Below are positions 35,658 to 44,647 of a DNA stretch of 64,000 nucleotides, piece after piece. The stretch's first letter is position 1. Every line of letters starts with the position of its first letter. Origin of the DNA: Parvularcula sp039822105 (GTDB lineage: Bacteria > Pseudomonadota > Alphaproteobacteria > Caulobacterales > Parvularculaceae); assembly GCA_039822105.1 (NCBI GenBank), contig JBCBMW010000005.1:141288-205287 (forward strand). The letters run 5' to 3'. A model generated the notes under the pieces. The model saw only the letters and a list, made by a program, of their open reading frames with translations, did no database searches and was not told the origin of the DNA. Made by a program: the position numbers and the translations under genes.

Positions 35658-37115
35658 CTACTCCGTAGACGAACGGGCATCTCCTTGTTCTACCGTGCCA
35701 GCGGCAACACGCTGGCGCGCCTCCGCGAGAAGCGCATCGAGCGCAGCGCGGTCATGATACGTCCCGCCAGCGAGCACGGCTTGAGGTTTTCGCAGCGTCT
35801 CCAAGCTCTCCCGCGGATCGCTCTCGAGGATCAAAAGGTCAGCCCTTAGGCCCGGTGCAACACGTCCGAACACGTCACTCTCCCCAAGAAACTCGGCCGC
35901 CCCTTTTGTGGCGAGTTCAAGGATTACGCCGCGAGGAATGCCGGCTTCCTCAAACGCCGCCAGCTCCCGGTGCAAAGAGTATCCGGGTGTCACGAACGGG
36001 TTCGGTGTGTCGGTCCCGATAAGGAGGGGCGCCCCGGCATCATAAAGCGCCTTGATGAAGAGCAGCTTCTTGGCACGCGCCTCAGCGATCAAGTCGAGGT
36101 CGAGCAACGCAGTCATCACCCGGGCCTCGGCCGACCAACTTTGCTGATAAAAAGAATCGATGGTCTGGCCTTCTTCGGAGGCGAAAAAGCCATCGAGATC
36201 ATGCATCAGCGCCCCTGAATCGCTGATCACGGCCATGGTCGGCGTGTTCGCGACGCCAGCATCAGCAAAGCGATGAGCAAGCGGGGTAATTTTATCGACA
36301 TCGGCCGCGGCCCATTTCTGAGTGAACGCTCGGACATAGGTGGGAAAATCGACAATGGCCTCAATCTCTGAAGGCAGTTCGTCCGGCAACAGAACGTCTT
36401 CAATGTTATCGAGGTGCTCCAGACTATCGATTTGAAGCTCCAAGATATCATCGATGGTCAAACTGTCGGGAGTATGCGCCCAGACCTGCATGCCAAGACG
36501 CCTCGCTTCTTCGACGGCCGCTCGATAAACATCAGCATCAAGACGTTCATAGAGTTTGATGGCCGGATAGCCCGTTGCCTGTTGGGCCCGAACCGCACCG
36601 ACGGCCATTTCAGGCGTCGTGACCGACAAGGAAGTTTGCCAGATCGGATCCGGACCATCCATGATGGGCCCTGAGGTGACAACGCGTGGGCCGGGAAACG
36701 CCTTGGCTTCTGAAGCGGCGCCTATCTCGATGATCGCAGCCCGCCCCCAAAGATTGCGCAACGTGGTGACGCCGTTCGCGATGTAAAGCGGGCCATCGAT
36801 GTTTCGAAAATAGTGGCCATGCATATCGGCGAGACCAGGCATCATGAACATGCCTTCAGCGTCGATGATCTCCATTTCGGGCGCAGGCACAATATCCGTA
36901 CCCACCTCTTTGATGATCTCATCCCGGACGATAACCGTTCCACTATCGAGAGGAGCGCTGTCCATGACCAAAACCGTCGCGCCGACGATGGCGTATGTCG
37001 CCTCCGAAGACCGCTCGGGAAGCGGTGATGTCGTCTGGCTCTCGATGAAGTCGCAGCTCGCCAGCATCAAAGCCACGACGAGGCCGATCAGGCCCTTCGT
37101 CCCATACATACGCAA
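35658..37115 (-). CDS. Amidohydrolase family lipoprotein
   Basis: 485 residues, imidazolonepropionase-like metal-dependent hydrolase. Lipoprotein signal with lipobox MLASC. The metal-binding strand is MPGLADMHGHYFR (usually HxH; here HGHY), further ligands include WAHTPDS and SLEHLDNIE, and the catalytic Asp is in LIGTDTPNPFV. An exported form suggests action on a peptide- or cyclic-amide-like compound in the periplasm. It ends 54 bases from the convergent sorting-signal gene; a weak inverted repeat lies between them. Confidence 0.88.
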   Translation of the reverse strand: MRMYGTKGLIGLVVALMLASCDFIESQTTSPLPERSSEATYAIVGATVLVMDSAPLDSGTVIVRDEIIKEVGTDIVPAPEMEIIDAEGMFMMPGLADMHGHYFRNIDGPLYIANGVTTLRNLWGRAAIIEIGAASEAKAFPGPRVVTSGPIMDGPDPIWQTSLSVTTPEMAVGAVRAQQATGYPAIKLYERLDADVYRAAVEEARRLGMQVWAHTPDSLTIDDILELQIDSLEHLDNIEDVLLPDELPSEIEAIVDFPTYVRAFTQKWAAADVDKITPLAHRFADAGVANTPTMAVISDSGALMHDLDGFFASEEGQTIDSFYQQSWSAEARVMTALLDLDLIAEARAKKLLFIKALYDAGAPLLIGTDTPNPFVTPGYSLHRELAAFEEAGIPRGVILELATKGAAEFLGESDVFGRVAPGLRADLLILESDPRESLETLRKPQAVLAGGTYHDRAALDALLAEARQRVAAGTVEQGDARSSTE

Positions 37116-37205
37116 CCGCCCTCACTCGTCTCAGTGAACGTAGCATTGCGCTCAAAGGAAGTCTTGAGGCTTGAGCGGCTGAAAGCAGAGGGCCGATAGA
37201 ATGAA

Positions 37206-37239
37206 AAACCCCCGCGGAGCGCCTGCTTCACGGGGGTTT
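37206..37239 (-). terminator. Rho-independent terminator after acnA
   Basis: AAACCCCCG (37206-37214) pairs with CGGGGGTTT (37231-37239) around a 16-base loop; on the minus strand it is followed by TTTCAT. It starts about 25 bases after the acnA stop. Confidence 0.8.
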
Positions 37240-37263
37240 CTGTTCGTTTGGGGTGAAGCGCGC

Positions 37264-39933
37264 TTACGCAGCGAGCTTCCGGATGACGTAATGCAGAATG
37301 CCGCCGTTTTTGTAGTAGTCGAGCTCATCCGCGGTATCGATCCGTGCCAGGAGGGTGATCTCCTTGGTCGAACCATCGCCCATGGTGATCGTGGCTTTGA
37401 GCTCCTGTTGCGGTTCAAGCGTTTCGACGCCGTGGATCGTGACCTCTTCATCGCCGGTAAGGCCCAGTGATTTCCAGCTGTCACCGCCGGTGAACTGAAG
37501 CGGCAGGACACCCATACCGATGAGGTTCGAGCGGTGGATCCGTTCGACCGATTGGAAGATCACAGCCTTGACGCCGAGAAGGACCGTACCCTTCGCAGCC
37601 CAGTCCCGGGACGAGCCGTTGCCGTAAAGCTCACCACCAAAGACCACGAGGCCTTTGCCGTCAGCTTTATGCTTCATGGCCGCATCATAGATCGGCATGA
37701 CCTCACCATTGTATTTGGTGATGCCGCCTTCGGTACCAGGAACCATGTTGTTCTTGATACGGATGTTCGCGAAGGTCCCGCGCATCATGACTTCGTGGTT
37801 GCCGCGGCGTGAGCCGTAGGAGTTGAACTCCCGCTCCGGCACCTGGTGATCTTGGAGGTAGGTGCCCGCGGGGCTGTCCTCTTTGATCGCACCAGCAGGC
37901 GAGATATGGTCCGTGGTCACACTGTCGCCGAGAAGGGCGAGAACCTTGGCGCCTTCAATCGGCTGAAGCCCGCGCGGCTCTTTTTCCATGCCTTCAAAAT
38001 ATGGCGGGTTCGCGACATAGGTCGATTGCGGCCAGCTATAGGTATCGCCGCCGCCGGCTTCGATGGCTTGCCAGTTGGTGTCGCCTTTAAAGACATCGCC
38101 ATAGCGCTCGATGAACATCTCGCGCGTGACGCACTGGGAGACGATCTCCGCGATCTCTGCCGAGGTCGGCCACAGGTCTTTGAGATAGACGTCGTTGCCG
38201 TCTTTGTCCTGACCCAGAGGATCCTTGGTGACATTGACGTTCATCGAGCCAGCAAGAGCGTAAGCGACAACGAGCGGCGGTGAGGCCAGGAAGTTGGCGC
38301 GGACGTCTTGGTGGATCCGGCCTTCAAAGTTCCGGTTGCCCGAAAGGACCGCGGCCACGGCGAGGTCGTTCTCTTGGATCGCTGACGAAATCGCTTCCGG
38401 AAGCGGGCCGGTGTTGCCGATACAAACCGTGCAGCCATAGCCCGTCAGGTTGAAACCGATCGCATCGAGATCATCCTGCAGGTTGGCTTTCTCGAGATAG
38501 TCCGTGACCACCTGGCTGCCTGGCGCGAAGGATGTCTTCACCCAAGGCTTCGACGTCAGGCCGCGCTCGCGCGCCTTCCGCGCAACAAGACCAGCTGCGA
38601 CGAGGACGGAGGGGTTTGATGTGTTGGTGCACGACGTGATCGCCGCCACCGCCACGTCACCATGGCCGAGGGTGAAGTCTTCACCAGCAACAGGGACCTG
38701 CTTGTCGGCCTCGGCGGCTTTGCCATACTCTTTATCAAGAGCAGTCGCGAAACCTTCTGGCGCTTCGGTGAGGAGGATTTTGTCCTGCGGACGCTTCGGA
38801 CCCGAGATGACCGGCACCACCGACGAGAGGTCAAGCTCGAGCGTGTCGGTGAAGACCGGCTCAATGGAATCGTCACGCCAGATGCCCTGCTCTCTCGCAT
38901 AAGCTTCGACGAGCGCGATGCGGTCTTCGTCGCGGCCCGTGGTCTGCAGATAACGGAGGGTTTCTTCGTCAACGGGGAAGAAGGCGCAGGTCGAGCCGAA
39001 CTCAGGCGACATGTTGCCGAGGGTCGCTTGGTCTTCGAGGCTGAGATTGCCAACACCTGGGCCGAAGAACTCGACGAACTTGCCGACAACGCCCTTATCA
39101 CGGAGCATTTTGGTGACCGTCAGCACAAGGTCGGTTGCCGTTGCGCCTTCAGGCAGCTTGCCGGTCATTTTAAAGCCGATGACGTCAGGGATCAGCATCG
39201 AAACCGGCTGACCGAGCATCGCAGCTTCCGCTTCGATACCGCCAACACCCCAGCCGAGGATCGACAGGCCATTGACCATGGTCGTGTGGCTGTCCGTACC
39301 CACACAAGTATCAGGATAAGCGTAGGTCTCGCCGCCATGCTCGGCGGTCCAGACCGTCTGGCCGAGATATTCGAGGTTCACCTGGTGGCAGATGCCGGTG
39401 CCCGGAGGAACAACGCGGAAATTGTCGAACGCCTCTTGGCCCCATTTAAGGAACTGATAGCGCTCTTTGTTGCGCTCATACTCGCGATCAACGTTTTTCT
39501 GGAAGGCATCTTCCGTACCGAAATAGTCGACCATCACGGAGTGGTCGATCACGAGGTCGACGGGCGCCAGCGGGTTGATCTTCTCAGGGTCGCCGCCCAT
39601 CGCCTTCATCGCGTCGCGCATCGCGGCGAGGTCCACAACGGCAGGCACGCCGGTGAAGTCTTGCATCAGCACGCGTGCTGGGCGGTAGGCGATCTCAATC
39701 GGGTTCTTACCGCCGTTTTTCAGCCACGTGCCGAAAGCGTCGATCATGTCCGTGGTCACGGAGCGGCCGTCCTCGAAACGCAGCATGTTCTCGAGGAGGT
39801 ATTTGAGGCTCACCGGAAGCCGCGAGAGATCGCCCAGGCGCTCTTCAGCCTTCTTCAGCGAGTAGATTTGGTAGGTCTTTCCAGCGGCGGAGAGAGCCGT
39901 CTTGGTCTTCAGGGTGTCGTGACCAGGGATCAT
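37264..39933 (-). CDS. acnA: Aconitate hydratase A
   Basis: TCA-cycle enzyme isomerising citrate and isocitrate through a [4Fe-4S] cluster. 889 residues, as expected for the AcnA/IRP1 type. Cluster Cys lie in ITSCTNTSNPSV (one) and GYGCTVCIGNTGPL (two). The swivelling C-terminal domain with the substrate-binding motif GSSRDWAAKG is present. Alphaproteobacteria often keep acnA beside ccmA, divergently arranged; here two enzyme genes lie between them. Confidence 0.97.
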   Translation of the reverse strand: MIPGHDTLKTKTALSAAGKTYQIYSLKKAEERLGDLSRLPVSLKYLLENMLRFEDGRSVTTDMIDAFGTWLKNGGKNPIEIAYRPARVLMQDFTGVPAVVDLAAMRDAMKAMGGDPEKINPLAPVDLVIDHSVMVDYFGTEDAFQKNVDREYERNKERYQFLKWGQEAFDNFRVVPPGTGICHQVNLEYLGQTVWTAEHGGETYAYPDTCVGTDSHTTMVNGLSILGWGVGGIEAEAAMLGQPVSMLIPDVIGFKMTGKLPEGATATDLVLTVTKMLRDKGVVGKFVEFFGPGVGNLSLEDQATLGNMSPEFGSTCAFFPVDEETLRYLQTTGRDEDRIALVEAYAREQGIWRDDSIEPVFTDTLELDLSSVVPVISGPKRPQDKILLTEAPEGFATALDKEYGKAAEADKQVPVAGEDFTLGHGDVAVAAITSCTNTSNPSVLVAAGLVARKARERGLTSKPWVKTSFAPGSQVVTDYLEKANLQDDLDAIGFNLTGYGCTVCIGNTGPLPEAISSAIQENDLAVAAVLSGNRNFEGRIHQDVRANFLASPPLVVAYALAGSMNVNVTKDPLGQDKDGNDVYLKDLWPTSAEIAEIVSQCVTREMFIERYGDVFKGDTNWQAIEAGGGDTYSWPQSTYVANPPYFEGMEKEPRGLQPIEGAKVLALLGDSVTTDHISPAGAIKEDSPAGTYLQDHQVPEREFNSYGSRRGNHEVMMRGTFANIRIKNNMVPGTEGGITKYNGEVMPIYDAAMKHKADGKGLVVFGGELYGNGSSRDWAAKGTVLLGVKAVIFQSVERIHRSNLIGMGVLPLQFTGGDSWKSLGLTGDEEVTIHGVETLEPQQELKATITMGDGSTKEITLLARIDTADELDYYKNGGILHYVIRKLAA

Positions 39934-40134
39934 AAAGCGGGCTCCTTGTTGAGAATCGTTCGCATAAGGTGTAGTTATCTGAGCTGCTTATGCGCGGGCG
40001 CTTCGCCGCTGTCCATGCGACGCAGCAAAACCCGCGCATACAGCCTGAAGAGGCTGATTTTCACATCGAAACAACCTATGCGTGCATATGGCTTCCGCCT
40101 CCCGCCAGCGTGATCGTCGGGGCGTTGAAAAGCC

Positions 40135-40527
40135 TCAGAGAACGAGCTGCGTCTGGGTCACGAGCGCCACGTCTTTGCCGTCTTCGAGGCGGATCTTGGT
40201 CTGCCAAACCGACATGCGGCGCCCCGTTTTCACCGGCGTCGTCTCGCCAATCACCACAGCGCCCTGGGGCGCAGCACCAAGAAAGTTGGTTTTGCTCTCG
40301 ATGGTGGTGGTCCCGCCTGCGCCTTCGGGCAGGTTCAGGAAGGCGCCGATCGCGCCCAAGCCATCAGCAAAGGCCATGATCGCCCCGCCGTGGAGAATGC
40401 CGCCCGTGGTGCAAAGATCCTCCCGCACCTCAAGCCGACCCTCGACCCGCTCCTTCTCTGCCATGGTCACATCCACGCCCATGAGTTTGGTGAAGGGTTG
40501 GGCATCGCCAAGATTTCCGCTGATCAT
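40135..40527 (-). CDS. PaaI-type hotdog-fold thioesterase
   Basis: 130 residues of the single-hotdog acyl-CoA thioesterase family. The active-site region is LCTTGGILHGGAIMAFADGLG, including the conserved HGG, and the second strand set is GTTTIESKTNFLGAAPQG. AGGAG eight bases upstream of ATG 40527 decides the start. The substrate may be a medium-chain or phenylacetyl-type CoA ester. Confidence 0.88.
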   Translation of the reverse strand: MISGNLGDAQPFTKLMGVDVTMAEKERVEGRLEVREDLCTTGGILHGGAIMAFADGLGAIGAFLNLPEGAGGTTTIESKTNFLGAAPQGAVVIGETTPVKTGRRMSVWQTKIRLEDGKDVALVTQTQLVL

Positions 40528-40718
40528 GATCACTCCTGAGCTGGTCACTGATGTCACCAGACCTGCCAGAGCGCGGAGCCGATCGCGAGTTTCCTTTGCA
40601 TATCAAGGGTTTCATGACCTTGAAGTATCCCATTGGATAGTAAGAGCGCAGTGGGTGCGTACTTGTTCGGCAGGAAGCGACAACGCATGTCGCCGCCATC
40701 ATTTGGATGGAGACGATG

Positions 40719-41723
40719 ATGCGCGCGATGAAGCTGAGCACAGCGGGTGAGAACCCGGTCTTTGAGCTGTTCGACAAACCTGAAGCAGAACTTGGACCGA
40801 ATGACGTGCGGATCGCTGTCCGCGCCGCGTCGATCAACACCGTGGACACCAAAGTGCCCATGATGCCGAACCTCATGCCAAGCGACCCAGCCGTTCTCGG
40901 CTGCGACGTCGCCGGTACGATTTCAGAGACGGGAAGCGCTGTGACCGGCTTCTCCGTAGGCGATGCGGTTTACGGCTGCGCTGGTGGTCTCATCGGGCAC
41001 GATGGGGCGTATACGGAGAGCATGGTCGCCGATGCGCGCCTTCTCGCCGCCAAGCCTGCAGGCCTCTCCTTTCTTGAGGTTGCCGCCCTACCCCTGGTGA
41101 GCATCACAGCGTGGGAAGGCTTGGTTGATCGCGCCCAGGTCAAGCCAGGCGACCTGGTGCTCGTCCATGGCGGTGCAGGCGGCGTGGGCCATATCGGCAT
41201 CCAGCTCGCCAAAGCGCTCGGCGCGACCGTCCACGCGACTGTGTCCACCGATGACAAGGCCGCAGTGGCAGAAAAAGCGGGCGCTGACAAAGTCATCCGC
41301 TATCGCGATGTCAGCGTTGAAGATTACGTCCGTGAAGAAACCGATGGCCGCGGCTATGATGTCGTCTTCGACACGGTCGGTGGTCCCAACATCGCCCCAT
41401 CGCTTGAGGCTGTGGCCACCAATGGCCGGGTGGTGACAATCGTCTCTTTGGGAAGCACGCCAGACCTCAGCCCGCTGCATCTCAAGAACGCGTCCTTGCA
41501 TGTCGTCTTTATGTTGATCCCGCTTCTGACCCACTCCGACTATGAGCGGCATGCGGATATTCTGATGCGCATCGGCCGCCTGACGGAGACGGGCGCGCTG
41601 CGACCGACCCTGGATGCCTCCACTTTCGGATTGGCTGATGTGAAAGCGGCCCATGCGCGGCTCTTAAGCGGCCAGTCGCTCGGCAAAGTCGTCCTCAACA
41701 TCAAAGACGGTGCCGAGGTCTAG
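40719..41723 (+). CDS. Zinc-independent alcohol dehydrogenase/quinone oxidoreductase-like protein (MDR family)
   Basis: 334 residues of the medium-chain reductase superfamily. The NADPH-binding fold carries LVHGGAGGVGHIGIQLAKALG; the structural and catalytic zinc ligands of true alcohol dehydrogenases are missing, so it belongs with quinone oxidoreductases or enoyl reductases. GGAG six bases before ATG 40719 supports this start over two ATGs just upstream. Diverges from the thioesterase gene. Confidence 0.88.
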   Translation: MRAMKLSTAGENPVFELFDKPEAELGPNDVRIAVRAASINTVDTKVPMMPNLMPSDPAVLGCDVAGTISETGSAVTGFSVGDAVYGCAGGLIGHDGAYTESMVADARLLAAKPAGLSFLEVAALPLVSITAWEGLVDRAQVKPGDLVLVHGGAGGVGHIGIQLAKALGATVHATVSTDDKAAVAEKAGADKVIRYRDVSVEDYVREETDGRGYDVVFDTVGGPNIAPSLEAVATNGRVVTIVSLGSTPDLSPLHLKNASLHVVFMLIPLLTHSDYERHADILMRIGRLTETGALRPTLDASTFGLADVKAAHARLLSGQSLGKVVLNIKDGAEV

Positions 41724-41795
41724 CGGCTCACCCATCAGCCCTTTTTGCGCCCCTCCCTTGCCCCCGGCCGCCGGACCAGCGCATCAAGGGGCGCT

Positions 41796-42410
41796 ATGGC
41801 CTTTGAAATGTCGCTGGAATGCCGGGATTTGACCGTGCGCCGCGCCGGACGGGATGTCCTGGCGGGCGCGGCGTTCAAGCTCGCGCCCGGCGACGCGCTG
41901 ATGGTCCGCGGCGGCAACGGCTCAGGGAAGACCTCGCTCCTTCGCGCCCTCGCTGGCCTCACCCAATCAGACGGTGAGATCATTTTCCGCCGGGGCGTGC
42001 AGGTCCTCGATCCTGGCTATATCCGCTCTGAAGAGGTGCATTATGTCGGCACCGAAGCGGGTCTCTCACCAAGGCTCTCCGTCGAAGAGAACGCCGATTT
42101 CTTGGCCGATTTCTATGGCGGATCGCTGCAGGACAGCCTTCGGGTTTTGGGCCTCCACCGCCTGGGCGAGGCGCGGACTGGCCAGCTGTCCTCGGGCCAA
42201 CGAAAAAGGCTCTCATTCTTACGCTTGATCATCAGCCCACGGGCATTGTGGCTGCTTGATGAGCCCTTCGCGACGCTCGATGACGCGGGACAGGCGCTCG
42301 TCCGCACGTTGATCGATGGCCACCGTGAGCGCGGGGGCGTGGCGATCATTGCTCTTCACGACCAGGACGGCATCCCGGGCGCCCGCACCATGACGGTGAC
42401 AGCCGCATGA
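41796..42410 (+). CDS. ccmA: Heme exporter ATP-binding protein CcmA
   Basis: ATPase of the CcmABCD complex that releases heme-loaded CcmE for system I cytochrome c maturation. 204 residues, the short CcmA type: Walker A GGNGSGKTSLLRALAG, signature LSSGQRKRLSFLRL, Walker B LWLLDEPFATLDD. AAGGGG precedes the ATG. The stop overlaps the ccmB start (ATGA). Confidence 0.93.
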   Translation: MAFEMSLECRDLTVRRAGRDVLAGAAFKLAPGDALMVRGGNGSGKTSLLRALAGLTQSDGEIIFRRGVQVLDPGYIRSEEVHYVGTEAGLSPRLSVEENADFLADFYGGSLQDSLRVLGLHRLGEARTGQLSSGQRKRLSFLRLIISPRALWLLDEPFATLDDAGQALVRTLIDGHRERGGVAIIALHDQDGIPGARTMTVTAA

Positions 42411-43039
42411 GCCCGGCCCGCGCCCTTTTCCGCCGGGAGCTGACGCTTCGCCTGCGCGCAGGTGGTTGGGCGGTCGGTGTGGGAATCCTCCTGGTGCTGG
42501 GTTTTCTCGCACCCCTCGCCATCGGCGGCCAACAAGAGGTGCTCGAAGCCGCGGGGCCTGGCCTTCTTTGGGTCATTCTTGGCGTGGCGGTGTTCCTGGG
42601 CGTGGAAGGCATGTTCGAGGACGACATCGCCTCGGGCGCCACCGATATCGTGCTCCTGTCACCGGTCAGTTTGACTCGCGTTGCGCTCATCAAGCTCACG
42701 GTGGCTTGGGCCGTGTTGGCGATCCCGCTGCTTGTCGCGATGCCGCTGTTGCTGCTTTCCTACGGGGCCTCGCTCCTCGGGGGCCTGGCGCTGTTCCTTG
42801 CGAGCCCCGGGATGGTGTTCGTCGCAGGAACCGTCAGTGCCCTGTGCACCAGCCAGCGGCGCGGGGCGCCCCTTCTTGTCTTTCTCACCTTGCCGCTGAT
42901 CATCCCGCCGCTCGTCTTTGGACCGTCAGCGGGAGATGGCAGCCTCGTGCCCTTCTTGATCCTCGGCGCCTACAGCCTCCAGGCCGTCGCTCTTTGCCCT
43001 TCACTGACCGCTGCTGCGATCCGGCTTCAGCTGACGTGA
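42407..43039 (+). CDS. ccmB: Heme exporter membrane protein CcmB
   Basis: Six-helix membrane partner of CcmA, 210 residues, with the family features FRRELTLRLRAGG at the N-terminus, FEDDIASGATDIVLLSPVSL after the second helix and LPLIIPPLVFG near the end. Translation is coupled to ccmA. ccmC and ccmD, which normally follow, are absent; an IalB-like gene comes next. Confidence 0.92.
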   Translation: MSPARALFRRELTLRLRAGGWAVGVGILLVLGFLAPLAIGGQQEVLEAAGPGLLWVILGVAVFLGVEGMFEDDIASGATDIVLLSPVSLTRVALIKLTVAWAVLAIPLLVAMPLLLLSYGASLLGGLALFLASPGMVFVAGTVSALCTSQRRGAPLLVFLTLPLIIPPLVFGPSAGDGSLVPFLILGAYSLQAVALCPSLTAAAIRLQLT

Positions 43040-43120
43040 TGGTCACCAAGAGACTGTCTACCCACCCGCGCCAAACTCCTGCATAGAGGAAGAGAGCATC
43101 GACCAACCTAAGGGATTTGC

Positions 43121-43615
43121 ATGCGCACTCTCGCCGCTTTCCTCCTCGCCATGGCCCCATCCGTCGCCTTCGCTGCCGAACCACAGCAAGTGGCGACCTA
43201 CCGCGATTGGATGGTCTTCACCTACGACACCGGCAGCGACGTGATCTGCTACGCTGTGACGGAGCCGCAGGATGTCTCCCCGACCTCCGCGCGGCACGGC
43301 GATGTCTTCTTCTCCGTCGCCACTTGGAAGTCCGGCGCAGCGCAAAACCAGCCAAGCTTCATGGCAGGCTATGACCTTCAAGACGGCTCTGAGCCCACCG
43401 TGCGGGTCGGTTCGGATCGCTGGGAAATGTTCACGGCGGAAAAAGAGGGCTTCATCGAGGCGGCGAGTGAAGAGGATCGCCTCATTGGGGCGATGCGTCG
43501 TGGGCGGGAGATGCGCGTTTCAGCAACTTCTGCGCGCTCCACTGCGACCAATTACACTTTTTCTCTCCTCGGAATCACAGCGGCACTGGAGCGTGCAGAG
43601 CAGGCTTGCCGCTAG
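43121..43615 (+). CDS. Invasion-associated locus B (IalB) family protein
   Basis: 164 residues with signal peptide MRTLAAFLLAMAPSVAFA. The body shows the IalB layout: VATYRDWMVFTYDTGSDVICYAVTEP (first Cys), a middle beta region, and a late MRRGREMRVSATSARSTATNYTF followed by the final Cys at the C-terminus. A periplasmic or surface protein widespread in alphaproteobacteria, including free-living ones; the Bartonella name does not imply pathogenicity. AAGGGA precedes the ATG. Confidence 0.8.
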   Translation: MRTLAAFLLAMAPSVAFAAEPQQVATYRDWMVFTYDTGSDVICYAVTEPQDVSPTSARHGDVFFSVATWKSGAAQNQPSFMAGYDLQDGSEPTVRVGSDRWEMFTAEKEGFIEAASEEDRLIGAMRRGREMRVSATSARSTATNYTFSLLGITAALERAEQACR

Positions 43616-43715
43616 AGGTTGTCGTCATTCCGTAGCTCGCGCCTTGGTTGCTAGTCACAACCTCTGGTGAACTTAAAACTCTCTCGTCACGTAAGGGGTG
43701 CGCAGGGAGTTGTTC

Positions 43716-44477
43716 GTGGGCGGAGTGTTGTCTCGTCTTGGGGGAGCAGGCTTTGGCGCGCTGTTGTGCTGCTTCGCCGTCGCTTATGCTGGCGCCTGGC
43801 CTGAGCCAGCTGGTCGGCAGCTGAGCATCGAGACCGCTGAGTACTTCGAGGCCGAAGACCAGGACGAAGGCTTTCAGCAGTTCGTCTCGCGCACCTTTCT
43901 CATCCGCGGGATCACCGAGACCGTCAGCGTCGGTACGGTTGTCGCCTATGCCGACCAACAATCCTACGGCCCGACATTTGTCGATGCGCAGTCAGGCGTC
44001 AGCCAGGCCGAGCTTTTTGGGCAATGGCATTGGGCGCCCCGCTTTGGCCACGCCGCGGCGCTGAACCTGACCGGCGTCTTCTCAACTTCCCAAGACATTG
44101 CCGACGGCCGGGCCATGGGCAACGATGCGGCGCTGCAGATGAGCACCCTGCGCGGATGGGGCAACGAACACGTCTTTATGGAGGCGCTGCTCGGATACCG
44201 GCGCAGCCTTGGGAGTGATCGCGACCAAATTCGCACCGACCTCACCCTGGGCCTCAAAGAGGGTGAAGCGATGCTCCTGCTGCAGAGCTTCACCACCGAA
44301 AGCGTCTTGGATGGATCCGAACGCGGCGCTGACTTTGACCTCACCCAGGTCGGTCTTTCGGCCGTCCTCCCGCTGCGCAAAAGCCTCAAGATCGCGTTTG
44401 GCGCGCGGCGCGATCTCTCCGTACGCGGCATTGAGCCCGGGCAAGCCCTTTTCCTCTCCCTTTGGTGGTACCGATGA
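43716..44477 (+). CDS. Outer-membrane beta-barrel-like protein of the GT2 module
   Basis: 253 residues. GTG start at 43716 chosen because AGGGAG lies six bases upstream; other GTG/TTG codons 6 and 2 codons earlier are less well placed. Signal peptide about residues 1-26. The rest consists of alternating amphipathic strands (AELFGQWHWAPRFGHAAALN, VFMEALLGYRRSL, FDLTQVGLSAVLPLRKSLKI) and ends with aromatic residues, ALFLSLWWYR, the pattern of a barrel protein inserted by BAM. It is the first gene of a four-gene overlapping set, so it may export or anchor the polymer made by the GT2 protein. Family not recognised. Confidence 0.68.
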   Translation: MGGVLSRLGGAGFGALLCCFAVAYAGAWPEPAGRQLSIETAEYFEAEDQDEGFQQFVSRTFLIRGITETVSVGTVVAYADQQSYGPTFVDAQSGVSQAELFGQWHWAPRFGHAAALNLTGVFSTSQDIADGRAMGNDAALQMSTLRGWGNEHVFMEALLGYRRSLGSDRDQIRTDLTLGLKEGEAMLLLQSFTTESVLDGSERGADFDLTQVGLSAVLPLRKSLKIAFGARRDLSVRGIEPGQALFLSLWWYR

Positions 44478-44647
44478 AAGCTGCACTCTTCACTGCGTTT
44501 CTTTTGACGATCAGCAGTCTTACGACCTTTGCCTGGGCGGCCGGCGTTGACGCGGCGGTCCTGCGCAGTTTGCCGTGGCGGGAGATTAGCCTCGTCGCGC
44601 TGCCTGCGCTCTCGATTGCAGGCCTCAGGCTGCGCCGCTTCCTCTAG
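44474..44647 (+). CDS. 57-residue membrane peptide of the GT2 module
   Basis: Starts in the stop codon of the barrel-like gene (ATGA) and ends in the start of the glycosyltransferase gene (TAGTG), so it is translated as part of the set. MKAALFTAFLLTISSLTTFA looks like a signal peptide or membrane helix; a short loop follows, then a second hydrophobic stretch and a basic end (LVALPALSIAGLRLRRFL). The C-terminus resembles a sorting signal without the proline-rich box. Function unknown. Confidence 0.6.
   Translation: MKAALFTAFLLTISSLTTFAWAAGVDAAVLRSLPWREISLVALPALSIAGLRLRRFL

Noticed and set aside
38662..40113. 483-codon plus-strand frame opposite acnA
   Set aside because: Antisense of a full-length aconitase; no motifs.
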